Positions 44,131 through 53,961 of a stretch of DNA of 64,000 nucleotides are shown here, piece after piece. The number at the start of each line of letters is the position of its first letter. Position 1 is the first letter of the stretch. Source of the stretch: an uncultured Parabacteroides sp. (GTDB lineage Bacteria; Bacteroidota; Bacteroidia; Bacteroidales; Tannerellaceae). Both the position numbers and the translations under genes were made by a program. Below the pieces are notes generated by a model, which made no database searches, was not told where the DNA came from, and saw only the letters and a list, made by a program, of their open reading frames with translations. The stretch is from contig NZ_CAJJWO010000020.1 in assembly GCF_905196875.1 (NCBI RefSeq), positions 1-64,000 of the forward strand, read 5' to 3'.

Positions 44131-45348
44131 ATGAAAAGAATGGCCTATATATGCGTTACCCCCTTTTTTCCGACACCCGATTCTTTTCGTGGGCCTTACA
44201 TATACGACCAGGTGAAAGCTATACAAAGAACAGGTAAATATGATGTAGTAGTGTTCAAACCGACCTCTATTAACGATAAATGTGAAGATTATGAATATGA
44301 GGGAATTGAAGTTTATCTGTTTCCCGCCGTTCAAATGCCATCATTTTTTTTTAATGGTCTGACCAACGGGTTTAATTGCAGAATGTTTCTGAAGCGTATT
44401 GGCAAATTGGGGCTCGACGTGAACCGGATAGCCGTAGTACATGGACATACCTCTTCGTTTGCTGCTTACGGCATAGCTCTGAAGAGACTGAACCCTGCTA
44501 TTCAGACCTTGGTACAACATCATGACCGGGATCCATTTACCATACGGAACGGACATCTGGCAAAAATGAAGCTGAACCTATATTATCGTGCCCAAACAAA
44601 TATAAAACTGTTCAATCAGGTCGATTGCCATGTTTCGATAAGTCGTGTGGTTGAAGACAATTTATTATCGTTTCCTTGTCCGGGAAAATATGAGAGTTAT
44701 CCATCCTATCTGGATATACTTAAAAAGGTAAAAAAGCTACCTTCAATTTCTCCTAAACGTTCTCTGGTGTTATATAATGGAGTCGATTTAACGAAATTCT
44801 ATCCGGTAGAAGGAATGAGGAATAGTTCTATATTCAAGATCGGCTGCATTGGTGATTTTCATCATTTGAAAGGTCAGATAACGTTGATTAAGGCAGTAGA
44901 GTTGTTATTTCGAAAAGGCTATGGGCAGTTGAGGGTTTCTTTCATTGGGACGGGGCCGTTATTTGACGAATGTCGGTCGTATGTGACGGAACGTGGTCTT
45001 GCCGGTTATATCCGTTTTGAAAAAGAGGTACACCATCATGAATTGCTGGCTTATTATAATTCATTGGATTTATTTGTGTTACCCACTTTTTATGAAGGAT
45101 TTGGTTGTGTCTTTACCGAAGCCTATGCATGTGGCGTCCCATTCATGCTTTGTGAACATCAGGGCGCGTCAGAATATGTGGCAGATGAAGATAAAGCGAA
45201 ATGGCTTTTCCCAAAAGAAAATTATCGACGCTTGTCTTTCCTAATAGAGCAATATATGAAGTATAGGTATGAACAAAAAGTAAAATATCCGTACGATATA
45301 AATGTGTTGGTAACTGAATTTTTGGATCAGCTGGATTTTAAAGGATAA
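44131..45348 (+). CDS. glycosyltransferase family 4
   Basis: The 405-residue GT-B enzyme shows PTPDSFRGPYIYDQVKAI at the N-terminus, the donor half from IGCIGDFHHLKGQITLIKAVELL, and E-x7-E in EGFGCVFTEAYACGVPF. It starts ten bases after the GT2 gene and is followed within five bases by another GT2 gene. Confidence 0.88.
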   Translation: MKRMAYICVTPFFPTPDSFRGPYIYDQVKAIQRTGKYDVVVFKPTSINDKCEDYEYEGIEVYLFPAVQMPSFFFNGLTNGFNCRMFLKRIGKLGLDVNRIAVVHGHTSSFAAYGIALKRLNPAIQTLVQHHDRDPFTIRNGHLAKMKLNLYYRAQTNIKLFNQVDCHVSISRVVEDNLLSFPCPGKYESYPSYLDILKKVKKLPSISPKRSLVLYNGVDLTKFYPVEGMRNSSIFKIGCIGDFHHLKGQITLIKAVELLFRKGYGQLRVSFIGTGPLFDECRSYVTERGLAGYIRFEKEVHHHELLAYYNSLDLFVLPTFYEGFGCVFTEAYACGVPFMLCEHQGASEYVADEDKAKWLFPKENYRRLSFLIEQYMKYRYEQKVKYPYDINVLVTEFLDQLDFKG

Positions 45349-45352
45349 AGGA

Positions 45353-46264
45353 ATGGGTAAACTGGATATTTCTATTATTATACTAACTTATAACGAAGAA
45401 ATCCATCTTCGTCGTTGCCTGGAAAATATAAAGGAGCTGGCTAAAGATATTTTCATCATAGATTCTTTTTCGACTGACCGTACATTGGAGATCGCACGGG
45501 AATATAATACTGTGATATTGCAAAACAGATGGGAAAACAATCATGCCAAACAATTGAACTGGGCTTTGGAACATGCCTCGATTCGTACGGAATGGGTACT
45601 CCGCTTGGATGCGGATGAATATTTGCTGCCCGAATTGGTTACTGAATTATCCGAAAAAGTCCCGTTTTTACCGGAAGAGGTATCGGGTATCGTATTTAAG
45701 CGGCGGCATTATTTTCTGGGAAAATGGATGAAGCATGGTATTTATCCAGTGTATCTACTCCGTATGTTCCGCTATGGTAAGGCGATTTGTGAGCAACGCT
45801 TGATGGACGAGCATATGCAATTGCAGGAAGGGAAAACTGTGAATTTTAAGGGTGATTTTGTCGATCATAATTTGAATGATCTTTCCTGGTTTTGTAACAA
45901 ACATGTGAATTATGCAATCCGTGAGGCTGCTGAACTATTAGATATGGAATTGGATTTGTGGGGAGAACCACAATCAGATAAACGAGATATCCTTGTAGCT
46001 CAGGCTATGCAAAAAAGGAGAATGAAGCATCGTTATGTACGTATGCCTCTTTTCTGGCGCTCTTCTATTTATTTCTGTTACCGTTATTTTGTTAAAGGCG
46101 GATTTCTGGAAGGAAAGGAAGGCTTTTTGTGGCATTTTCTACAAGGTTGGTGGTATAGGATATTAGTAGATGCCAAAGTTTTTGAGATCAAACGGGTATG
46201 TGGTATAGACCGGTTGAAAATCAGAAAATATTTGAGCGATGTCTATAATTGTAGACGTGAGTAA
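45353..46264 (+). CDS. glycosyltransferase family 2, WaaE/KdtX-like
   Basis: The 303-residue GT-A protein has ISIIILTYNEEIHLRRCLEN, FIIDSFSTDRTLEIA, WENNHAKQLNWAL and WVLRLDADEYLLPEL, all hallmarks of the WaaE/KdtX subgroup. The C-terminal half carries HRYVRMPLFWRSSIYFCYRY and GKEGFLWHFLQGWWYR. It is the last gene of the polysaccharide run and is followed by a terminator 15 bp downstream. Confidence 0.9.
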   Translation: MGKLDISIIILTYNEEIHLRRCLENIKELAKDIFIIDSFSTDRTLEIAREYNTVILQNRWENNHAKQLNWALEHASIRTEWVLRLDADEYLLPELVTELSEKVPFLPEEVSGIVFKRRHYFLGKWMKHGIYPVYLLRMFRYGKAICEQRLMDEHMQLQEGKTVNFKGDFVDHNLNDLSWFCNKHVNYAIREAAELLDMELDLWGEPQSDKRDILVAQAMQKRRMKHRYVRMPLFWRSSIYFCYRYFVKGGFLEGKEGFLWHFLQGWWYRILVDAKVFEIKRVCGIDRLKIRKYLSDVYNCRRE

Positions 46265-46278
46265 TATCTGAAAATGGA

Positions 46279-46319
46279 GAATGCCCCTTTACCATCCGGT
46301 ATCGTGGGCATTCTTTTTT
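46279..46319 (+). terminator. terminator of the polysaccharide operon
   Basis: Perfect 8-bp arms GAATGCCC (46279-46286) and GGGCATTC (46306-46313) are followed by six T residues. No hairpin of this strength was noticed between 22123 and this point, which supports one long transcript. Confidence 0.8.
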
Positions 46320-46353
46320 GAACAGAATTTATCGAGGCGATTCTGGTTATATG

Positions 46354-47820
46354 CTATCTTGTTTCTTTCAAAGCATCTTCTAGGCTGATACCGAGTGCGT
46401 CGGCAACACCTTTGCCATAAGCCGGATCGGCTTTGTAACAGTTGCGTACGTGACGTTGCTGGATGAACAGTTCGGCTCCACCGATCTGACGGGCAGTGTT
46501 TTCGAACAGAACCTGTTGTTCGTCGGCAGGCATCAGGCGGAATAGAGCACCCGGCTGGCTGTAATAATCGTCATCGTATTCGCGTTCGTTGTAATTGTAG
46601 ATATCGCCGTTGGCTTTCAAAGGCGGTTCTTTCTTTTCGGGAGAATCCTGCCATTCGCCGTAGCTATTCGGTTCATATCCTTTGGCAGAGCCGTAGTTAC
46701 CGTCTACGCGCATAGCTCCGTCGCGATGGTAAGCATGGAAAGGACAACGAGGTTTGTTTACCGGTATTTGTTCAGAGTTTACCCCCAGACGATAACGCTG
46801 TGCATCACCATAAGAGAACAGACGACCCTGAAGCATTTTATCCGGAGAGAAACCGATACCTTCTATCGTATTAATCGGGTTGAAGGCTGCTTGTTCCACA
46901 TCAGCGAAATAGTTTTCCGGGTTACGGTTCAGTTCGAGAATACCAACGTCATGCAGCGGGAAGTCTCCGTGCGGCCATACCTTTGTCAGGTCGAACGGAT
47001 TGATACGGTAGTTTTCTGCCTGCTCTTCCGTCATTAACTGGATCTGGAATTTCCATTTAGGGAAATCACCTTTTTCAATACTTTCAAACAAGTCACGCTG
47101 ATGCGATTCACGATCTTTTGCGATGATCGCTTCTGCTTCCTGGTCGGTTAGATTCTTGATCCCCTGCAATGTTTTCAGGTGGAACTTCACCCAGATACGT
47201 TCGTTTTTTGCATTGATAAAGCTATATGTATGGCTACCGAAACCGTGCATGTGGCGATAAGAATAAGGGATACCGCGAGAACTCATGGTAATGGTAACCT
47301 GGTGCAATGCTTCCGGAAGCAATGTCCAGAAATCCCAGTTATTGTTTGCGCTGCGCATGTTTGTTTTCGGATCTCTTTTGACGGCGTGGTTAAGGTCGGG
47401 GAACTTTAACGGATCACGCAGGAAAAATACCGGTGTATTGTTTCCAACTAAATCCCAGTTACCTTCTTCTGTATAAAACTTCATGGCAAAACCACGAATA
47501 TCGCGTTCTGCATCTGCTGCTCCGCGTTCGCCGGCAACGGTAGAGAAACGGACGAAACAGTCTGTTTTTTTACCGACTTCACTAAAAATTACAGCCTTTG
47601 TGTATTTAGTAATGTCGTGTGTCACGGTAAAGGTACCAAATGCTCCGGACCCTTTGGCATGCATACGTCTTTCGGGAATGACTTCGCGATCGAAGTGGGC
47701 CAGTTTCTCTAGAAACCAGGGATCTTGTATCACCATTTGTCCGCGCGGACCTACTGTCTGTGAGTTTTGATTGTCTGCAACGGGGCGACCGTTGGCAGCT
47801 GTTAGCTTTTTGTTCTCCAT
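46354..47820 (-). CDS. katA: monofunctional heme catalase
   Basis: This small-subunit catalase of about 488 residues converts hydrogen peroxide to water and oxygen in the cytoplasm. The distal heme pocket His is in PERRMHAKGSGAFGTF, Asn in LVGNNTPVFFLRDP, and the proximal heme Tyr in LFSYGDAQRYRLG. It is close to the Bacteroides KatA/KatB type. I chose the ATG at 47820 (MENKKLTAANG), as in relatives; the frame extends to 47859. A -7-like box TATTTTTG lies at 47919-47926 on the minus strand. No OxyR gene is adjacent. Confidence 0.95.
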   Translation of the reverse strand: MENKKLTAANGRPVADNQNSQTVGPRGQMVIQDPWFLEKLAHFDREVIPERRMHAKGSGAFGTFTVTHDITKYTKAVIFSEVGKKTDCFVRFSTVAGERGAADAERDIRGFAMKFYTEEGNWDLVGNNTPVFFLRDPLKFPDLNHAVKRDPKTNMRSANNNWDFWTLLPEALHQVTITMSSRGIPYSYRHMHGFGSHTYSFINAKNERIWVKFHLKTLQGIKNLTDQEAEAIIAKDRESHQRDLFESIEKGDFPKWKFQIQLMTEEQAENYRINPFDLTKVWPHGDFPLHDVGILELNRNPENYFADVEQAAFNPINTIEGIGFSPDKMLQGRLFSYGDAQRYRLGVNSEQIPVNKPRCPFHAYHRDGAMRVDGNYGSAKGYEPNSYGEWQDSPEKKEPPLKANGDIYNYNEREYDDDYYSQPGALFRLMPADEQQVLFENTARQIGGAELFIQQRHVRNCYKADPAYGKGVADALGISLEDALKETR

Positions 47821-47918
47821 AATTGAATTTTTGTTTGCTGTATATAACGTTGTTTGCATGATATCGTCCGATATAAATGTAACCTGTTTTATACAGAATT
47901 TGTTTTTAATTTATTGAA

Positions 47919-47926
47919 CAAAAATA
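47919..47926 (-). promoter_or_regulatory. putative -7 box of katA
   Basis: The minus strand reads TATTTTTG about 100 bp before the chosen start. The match is full, but the sequence is AT-rich, so it could be chance. Confidence 0.3.
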
Positions 47927-48002
47927 AAATGTTTTTAAGCAGCTGTCAAATAGTAAATATTGATGTATTAATAGGTGTGGTTTATGACCTGAAGGAAAAT
48001 AA

Positions 48003-48037
48003 TAACGGTTGCCCTGATCTATTCAGGGCAACCGTTA
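48003..48037 (-). terminator. terminator of the RND efflux operon
   Basis: A perfect 15-bp stem (48003-48017 with 48023-48037) and 5-base loop lie 30 bp after the pump gene stop. On the minus strand the stem is followed by TTATTTTCC. Confidence 0.8.
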
Positions 48038-48066
48038 CTTTTAGAATGAAATATCCTGTTTTTATG

Positions 48067-51000
48067 TCAGGATTTAATTTCTGTTTTAGTTTTATCAGAT
48101 TTATCCAGCCACTTTTCCTGAATGGTTTGCATCCATTCGTAGAAGCTCGGGATGAAAGCGGTGGCAAAGATCGTATTGATTGCCATACCGAATACAACGG
48201 CTGCACCCAGTGAAACACGGCTGGCGGCTCCGGCTCCGGTAGCGAACAGCAATGGCATAACACCCAAAACGAAAGCAAACGAGGTCATCAGGATCGGGCG
48301 TAAGCGGACGTGTCCGGCTTCGAGAGCCGATTCGCGGATGGAATTACCGGCGGTACGGTAGTCGCGGGCAAACTCGACGATCAGGATACCGTTCTTTGCG
48401 GAGAGGGCTATCAATAGAATAATACCGATCTGGGTGTAGACGCTGACAGGTACGCCCATAATGAAACAACCCAGAATAGCACCCAGCAACGCGATCGGTA
48501 ATCCCAGGATGGCCGCCAGCGGGCTTGTCCAACTTTCGTACTGCGCCGAAAGTACGAGGAAGGCAACCAATAATGCCATACCGAAGATAAGAATCGTAGT
48601 CGATCCGGCTTTCGTTTCCTGATAGGCAACGGAGGTCCATTCGTAACCGAAGTTATCGCCCAGTTGTTCCTGTATAAGTTCTTCCATGGCCTGTATGGCC
48701 TCTCCGGAGCTGTATTTCGGGTTGGCGATACAGGTGATGGAGGCGGAGGAATACATATTATATAGGTTGATCTGATCCAATCCCAATTGTTGTACGGCTT
48801 CTGTAAAGGCGGAGAAAGGAACCATTTTGCCGGCACTGTTCTCCAGGCTTAACCGCATAACGTCGTCGATCACTTTCTGGGCCTGTCCGCTGGCTTCGAT
48901 CTTCACCTGGTAGATACGTCCGAACTCGACAAAGTCATTTACATAAGCGGCTCCCATATAATAACTCAACGTCGAGAAAACATCGCTCAATTGTAATCCC
49001 AGCAACTGTACTTTATCGCGGTCTATGTTCAGTCGGTATTGCGGCACATTGGCCTGATACATACTGGATAGATTCAGGAGCTGTGGCTTGGTATGATAGG
49101 TTTCCAGCAACGTCTCGATGGCATGCTGCATTTCGGTCGGTCCCAGGTTCTTGCGGTCTTCCAGTTGCAGTTGCAAGCCACCGGAAGCACCCAGGCCAGG
49201 GATAGCAGGAGGGACCAGGGCGAATATCTGCGCTTCCTGGATACCGTAGGCTTCCCGGTTGAAGCGGGTAACGACATCTTGTGCCGTATGGCCTTTTCCT
49301 TTTCTCTCTTTCCAGTTTTTCAGTACGACAAAATAGGTTCCGGCATTCGATAATTCGCCGCCTCCCATCACGGAGAAACCGCTGATGCCCATATAGGTTT
49401 TGACTTCCGGATAACTATCGAGTATTTTGTTGATCTTCCGGCTCACTTCCTGTGTACGGGGCAGACTGGCTGCCGGAGGCAACTGGGTTGAAACCAGGAA
49501 GTAACCGTCATCTTCTTCCGGAATGAATGTAGACGGCCAGCGCATGAACAGAATAGCTGCTGCGGCTGAGACGATCAGGAAGATAACCAGTGTGACGATC
49601 TGATGTTTCAGCATGCGGTCGACCACATCGTCGTAAACCTTTTGTGTCTTGTCATATACTTTATTGAATGCTTTGAATACGAAAAACGTAGGATCTTTGG
49701 TGACTTGCAGGAACAAGGCGCAGAGAGCCGGTGTCAATGTCAGTGAGTTGATACCGCTCAATACGGTTGCGGCTGCGATGGTCAGAGCGAATTGTTTGTA
49801 AAGCTGCCCGGAGATACCGCCTATAAAGGTTGTCGGGATGAATACCGCCAATAAGACTAATACGACACCGACGATCGGTCCGACAATCTCGCCCATCGCT
49901 TTGGTCACTGCTTCGCGTGCCGTATATTTCCCCGTGTCCATGTATCGCGACGAGTTCTCGACGACTACGATCGCATCATCCACCACAATAGCAATAGCCA
50001 GGATCAACCCGAACAATGTCAGGGTGTTGACCGAGAATCCCAGCGCCCCCATTACAGCCAGTGTTCCTATCAATGAAACAGGGATAGTGAGGCAAGGAAT
50101 AATCACTGCCCGGAAGTTTTGGAGGAACAGGAAGATAACCAGGACGACCAATGCGGTTGTCTCCAGGAAGGTTACTAATACTTCGTCGATGGAGGCGTTT
50201 ATGACTTCCGTCGTGTCGAGTGTTACATTATACTCAACACCTTGCGGCAGGGTGGCGGCTATTTCTTCCATTTTCGCCCGTACGGCTTTGGATACTTCCA
50301 GCGAGTTGGAGCCCGGTAACTGGTAGATGGCAATCGCTGCCGCCTGTTGTCCTTTTAGTTGGGAGGTCACATTGTAAGAGGAACTGCCCAACTCAATGCT
50401 GGCGATATCTTTCAGGCGGAGTATTTTGCCGCCCTGTTCGGTCCGTATGATGATATTTCCGAACTCTTCCGGAGTGGTCAGGCGACCTTTTACCGTCAGG
50501 GTATATTGATAAGGATTGTTTGCCTGAGCGATCGGTTGGCCGACATAACCGGCGGATACCTGCCTGTTCTGTGTAGAGATGGCCTGAAAGACCATATCGG
50601 GCGTCAGGTTACGGATACGCATGACTTCGGGATCGAGCCAGATACGCATACTGTAACTGCCGGCTCCCATGACACTGACCGAACCGACTCCCGGCAGGCG
50701 GGCCAGCTGGTCGGTCAGGTTCAGGCTGGCATAGTTACTCAGGTAGAGCCCGTCATAGAGGGGGTCTTTAGAGGTCAGTGAAAGCATCATCACAATGTTC
50801 GACGATTGTTTGCGGGTCGTGATACCTTGTACGATCACGGCTTCCGGAAGGCTGCTTTGCGCGATGCTGACACGGTTCTGTACCATGACGGTCGCCATGT
50901 CGATATCCGTACCGACTGCGAATGTGATGGTCAGTGAATAGGCTCCTGAACTGGAGGAATTGGAACTCATATAGAGCATTCCGTCCACCCCGTTCACCTG

Positions 51001-51201
51001 TTGTTCGATCGGTAACCCGACGGTCTGTGAGACCGTTTGTGCATCCGCCCCCGGATAAACAGCCGAGACCTGTACGGTAGGCGGTGTGATATCCGGATAT
51101 TGGGCGATGGGTAATACGTTGAGTGTGACCAATCCCGCTACCACAATAATCAGGGCAAGAACGGTGGCAAAGATCGGTCTGTTTATAAAGAATTTTACCA
51201 T
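48067..51201 (-). CDS. acrB: AcrB/MexB-type RND multidrug efflux pump (HAE-1)
   Basis: The 1044-residue inner-membrane pump has standard length and 12 helices. The proton-relay Asp pair is in LILAIAIVVDDAIVVVENSSR (TM4, about residues 399-419). The second half repeats the fold with SAKNGILIVEFARD and RPILMTSFAF. It exports amphiphilic drugs, bile acids or dyes with the adaptor and channel encoded just upstream. The ATG is five bases after the adaptor stop. The sequence shows no truncation. Confidence 0.94.
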   Translation of the reverse strand: MVKFFINRPIFATVLALIIVVAGLVTLNVLPIAQYPDITPPTVQVSAVYPGADAQTVSQTVGLPIEQQVNGVDGMLYMSSNSSSSGAYSLTITFAVGTDIDMATVMVQNRVSIAQSSLPEAVIVQGITTRKQSSNIVMMLSLTSKDPLYDGLYLSNYASLNLTDQLARLPGVGSVSVMGAGSYSMRIWLDPEVMRIRNLTPDMVFQAISTQNRQVSAGYVGQPIAQANNPYQYTLTVKGRLTTPEEFGNIIIRTEQGGKILRLKDIASIELGSSSYNVTSQLKGQQAAAIAIYQLPGSNSLEVSKAVRAKMEEIAATLPQGVEYNVTLDTTEVINASIDEVLVTFLETTALVVLVIFLFLQNFRAVIIPCLTIPVSLIGTLAVMGALGFSVNTLTLFGLILAIAIVVDDAIVVVENSSRYMDTGKYTAREAVTKAMGEIVGPIVGVVLVLLAVFIPTTFIGGISGQLYKQFALTIAAATVLSGINSLTLTPALCALFLQVTKDPTFFVFKAFNKVYDKTQKVYDDVVDRMLKHQIVTLVIFLIVSAAAAILFMRWPSTFIPEEDDGYFLVSTQLPPAASLPRTQEVSRKINKILDSYPEVKTYMGISGFSVMGGGELSNAGTYFVVLKNWKERKGKGHTAQDVVTRFNREAYGIQEAQIFALVPPAIPGLGASGGLQLQLEDRKNLGPTEMQHAIETLLETYHTKPQLLNLSSMYQANVPQYRLNIDRDKVQLLGLQLSDVFSTLSYYMGAAYVNDFVEFGRIYQVKIEASGQAQKVIDDVMRLSLENSAGKMVPFSAFTEAVQQLGLDQINLYNMYSSASITCIANPKYSSGEAIQAMEELIQEQLGDNFGYEWTSVAYQETKAGSTTILIFGMALLVAFLVLSAQYESWTSPLAAILGLPIALLGAILGCFIMGVPVSVYTQIGIILLIALSAKNGILIVEFARDYRTAGNSIRESALEAGHVRLRPILMTSFAFVLGVMPLLFATGAGAASRVSLGAAVVFGMAINTIFATAFIPSFYEWMQTIQEKWLDKSDKTKTEIKS

Positions 51202-51208
51202 GGCGCTC

Positions 51209-52324
51209 TTATTTTATGGGGGTAATACTCATTCCGTCCCTAACTTTCAATAAAGCGGTGGTGACGTAACGTTCGTTCGGTTCGATCCCGCTGATGACCT
51301 GCCGCAGCGTGTCGTCCACCAGTTGCCCCGGTTCTATATGGCGGTATCGTACGATATTGGAATCATTGACGATATAAAGATATTTTCCCAGCTGGTCGGT
51401 ACCGATAGAGGCATCGCGCACCAGGACGGCGTCTTTCTTCTCGCTGTAAGGGAGGGTGATGGTGACGTATAATCCGCTTTTCAGTTCCCCGTCTTTGTTA
51501 TCGAGATTGGCGCGGACATTCAGTGTCCCGGTCGAGAGGTCTACGTTGGGAGAAAGGTAATCCAGCCGGCCTGTGTAGTTCTGCCGTCCGTTATCTCCCA
51601 GGTGTACGGAGATTGTTTCGGGCAGCCGGACGGTGGAGTCGTTCCGGGCGGCTGTGATCATTATCTTCATAAACTGATTATCTTCGATGTTGAAGTTTAC
51701 GAACATCAGGTCGTCTTTATATAAAGTTGCCAGCGTGACAGGTTGGGCCGCTCCGTTTATATAGTTGCCGATATCGTAACTGGCGCGGGTGATCCGTCCG
51801 TCGAACGGGGCGCGGATATAGCAATATCCCAGGTTGGTCCGGGCGGTATTCAGTTCGGCTTCCGAATTATGTACGGAGGCTTCCATCTCGGCTACGGTCG
51901 ATTGGGCCTGAAGAACCTGGATCTGGCTGACGGCCCCGCTTTTAGCTGCTTCTTTCATTCGCTCGTAATTACTCTGTGCATAGTCCAGTTGGGCTTTAGA
52001 AGTTTTCAGTGCAGCTTCTGCCTGGGTTACATTATCTTTATAGGTATCCGGTTCGATCACGAAGATGAGGTCTCCTTTCCGGACTTTACTGCCTGCTTTG
52101 AGGTGTGAAGTCTGAAGGTATCCGTTTACGCGTGCTACGAGGTTGACGGTCAGCTCGGAGCTTAAATAACCCGGATAATCTTTAGTCAATGTAATATCTT
52201 TAATCTCCGGCGTTGTTACGCTGATGGACGGGGCAGGCATTTCTGTCGGCTGCTTTTTCCCTTTGCAGGATGCCAGCAGAAGGAGAGACAGGGAGACTAG
52301 GGCGATTTTAGTTGTTGTATTCAT
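51209..52324 (-). CDS. acrA: AcrA/MexA-type periplasmic adaptor lipoprotein
   Basis: This adaptor of about 371 residues has a lipoprotein signal ending LLLASCKG (Cys about 20 from the chosen start), a barrel-sandwich domain (LVARVNGYLQ to GDLIFVIEP), an alpha hairpin (ALKTSKAQLDYAQSNYERM) and C-terminal beta domains. The frame is open up to 52420, but that extension runs through the 22-bp repeat array and lacks a signal sequence, so I use the ATG at 52324. It is the second gene of the operon, between channel and pump. Confidence 0.92.
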   Translation of the reverse strand: MNTTTKIALVSLSLLLLASCKGKKQPTEMPAPSISVTTPEIKDITLTKDYPGYLSSELTVNLVARVNGYLQTSHLKAGSKVRKGDLIFVIEPDTYKDNVTQAEAALKTSKAQLDYAQSNYERMKEAAKSGAVSQIQVLQAQSTVAEMEASVHNSEAELNTARTNLGYCYIRAPFDGRITRASYDIGNYINGAAQPVTLATLYKDDLMFVNFNIEDNQFMKIMITAARNDSTVRLPETISVHLGDNGRQNYTGRLDYLSPNVDLSTGTLNVRANLDNKDGELKSGLYVTITLPYSEKKDAVLVRDASIGTDQLGKYLYIVNDSNIVRYRHIEPGQLVDDTLRQVISGIEPNERYVTTALLKVRDGMSITPIK

Positions 52325-52392
52325 ATTTATAATTATTAGTTTTGTGGATGATCTCTTCATCCCGGCGTTATTGGATAACTGACTCTGTGTTT

Positions 52393-52474
52393 TGCCATAC
52401 CTATGGCAGAACTCTGCCAAGCCTGTGGCAAGAATCTGCCAAGCTAGTGGCAGGACTCTGCTATGCCTGTGGCA
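52393..52474 (-). repeat. phased array of eight TGCCA/TGGCA half-sites
   Basis: Four 22-bp tandem units lie between the channel and adaptor genes. Pentamers alternate TGCCA and TGGCA at 52393, 52404, 52415, 52426, 52437, 52448, 52459 (here TGCTA) and 52470, each exactly 11 bp from the next. Each unit is a dyad of 5-bp arms with a 6-base centre. The spacing puts all half-sites near one face of the helix. The array could be a multi-site operator or, in RNA, a chain of small hairpins between cistrons. Confidence 0.7.
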
Positions 52475-52496
52475 AAATCATTTGATGCAGGATCAA

Positions 52497-53897
52497 TCAA
52501 TCACTACTCCAGCCTCCGCCGAGTGCCTGATATAGCATTATCAGGTTGAGCAGCGAGGAGCCTTTCGCTTGTGTCAGTTGATTCTCGTAGGAGAGTAGGG
52601 AGCGTTGCGCGTCCAGCACGTTCTGGAAAGGCGTCAGTCCCTGTTTATAGAGGTCGAGTGACAGGTCGAGCGTCTGCTGTCCCTGGTTGACTACTTCGCG
52701 GAGGGCGACGATCTGTTTGACCGAGTTCTTATAGGCATTCATTGCATTGTCGACTTCCTGTACGGAGGTGAGCACCGTCTGGTTGAATTGGCGTATCGTC
52801 TCATCCAGTTGTGCTTTGGCAAGCCGGGTGGATTGTGCCAGTTTCCCTCCCTGAAAGAAATTCCAGGAGATAGCCGGAGCGATCTCGTAAGTCAGGCTGT
52901 TGTGATTAGCAATCTTATCGATATCATGCGATGCAAACCCTATCGAACCTTTGACAAAGACCTGAGGCCACCAGTCGGATTTAGATGCTCCCAAAGTGGC
53001 AGCCTGTGCATTTACCTGGCGTTCGGCAGAACGGATATCCGGCCGGCGGAGAAGCAGATTGGCAGGGATACCGATGCCGACCGTCTCGATGTAATTGGGC
53101 AATGGCCGAGGTGTATCCATCAGATGTTTTACATCCTGGGGATATAATCCCATCAATACAGCGAGCGAATTGGTATATTGGATAATGCCTGCTTCCAGTG
53201 CCGGCAATGACGCTTTGGTACTGTAATAGACCGATTGCGCCTGTGCCACATCCAGCTTGGAAACAAGCCCGGTTTCGTATCTTTTCTTTGTGATCTCTAC
53301 GACGGCTTGCTGAGACAGGCAGTTTTGTGTCACTACTTCCATTTCCTGCTGCATCTCCCTCAGATTGATATAAGCCGTAGCCACCTGGGCACAAAGGGAA
53401 ACCATCACGGCATTATACTCTTCTTTCGACGCTGCAAAGTTTTCTTTTTGTGCTTTCACCCGGTTACGGATACTACCGAATACATCTATTTCCCAGCTCA
53501 TGGAGAGTGTCGCATCGGCATATTGGGTCGTCGTCTGTGGCAGGCTGCTGGTGTTGCCGCTGGTCTGCTGTCGGTTCCATCCGGCAGAAAGTCCGAGGGT
53601 AGGTGCGTAGCTACCTTGCTGTATACGAAGATTGGCTTTCGCCATAGCGATACGATCGGCCGCCATTTGCACAGAATAGTTCTGTTTCACGGCTACGTCG
53701 ATCAGGGAGTCCAATACCGGATCATTAAAGTTTCTCCACCAGTTATCTTCAACGGGGAGAGTCTGTTGGAAATTACTGTCGTTCTCCTGCCACGCCTCCG
53801 GCAATGCGTGATCGAGGTACTTATGCTCCGTCTGTGCCACTAGCGTCATTGGGAAAAAAAGACAGAGCATAGCATAACACCATGTACTTATGTGCAT
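52497..53897 (-). CDS. oprM: outer-membrane efflux channel (OprM/NodT-type)
   Basis: The 466-residue TolC-family protein has a signal peptide (MTLVAQ), and two repeats of helical hairpin and strands, with LPVEDNWWRNFNDPVLDSLID at the front, IPANLLLRRPDIRSAERQV in the middle and the late LDAQRSLLSYENQLTQAKGS. No lipobox Cys is seen, unlike OprM. It is the first gene of the operon channel-adaptor-pump; channel first is common in Bacteroidetes. Its upstream region is shared with the divergent FKBP gene. Confidence 0.92.
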   Translation of the reverse strand: MHISTWCYAMLCLFFPMTLVAQTEHKYLDHALPEAWQENDSNFQQTLPVEDNWWRNFNDPVLDSLIDVAVKQNYSVQMAADRIAMAKANLRIQQGSYAPTLGLSAGWNRQQTSGNTSSLPQTTTQYADATLSMSWEIDVFGSIRNRVKAQKENFAASKEEYNAVMVSLCAQVATAYINLREMQQEMEVVTQNCLSQQAVVEITKKRYETGLVSKLDVAQAQSVYYSTKASLPALEAGIIQYTNSLAVLMGLYPQDVKHLMDTPRPLPNYIETVGIGIPANLLLRRPDIRSAERQVNAQAATLGASKSDWWPQVFVKGSIGFASHDIDKIANHNSLTYEIAPAISWNFFQGGKLAQSTRLAKAQLDETIRQFNQTVLTSVQEVDNAMNAYKNSVKQIVALREVVNQGQQTLDLSLDLYKQGLTPFQNVLDAQRSLLSYENQLTQAKGSSLLNLIMLYQALGGGWSSD

Positions 53898-53961
53898 AAT
53901 TTTTTGTTTAGATTTAATTCATAACAGCAAAAGGAACGGATTGGTTTTAAATGAAATGGGT

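Noticed and set aside
52324..52420. N-terminal extension of the efflux adaptor
   Set aside because: The extension encodes the 22-bp repeat array and lacks a signal peptide; the ATG at 52324 gives a standard lipoprotein start.
52393..52474. CRISPR-like array
   Set aside because: Units are 22 bp without distinct spacers, there are only four, and no cas gene is near.
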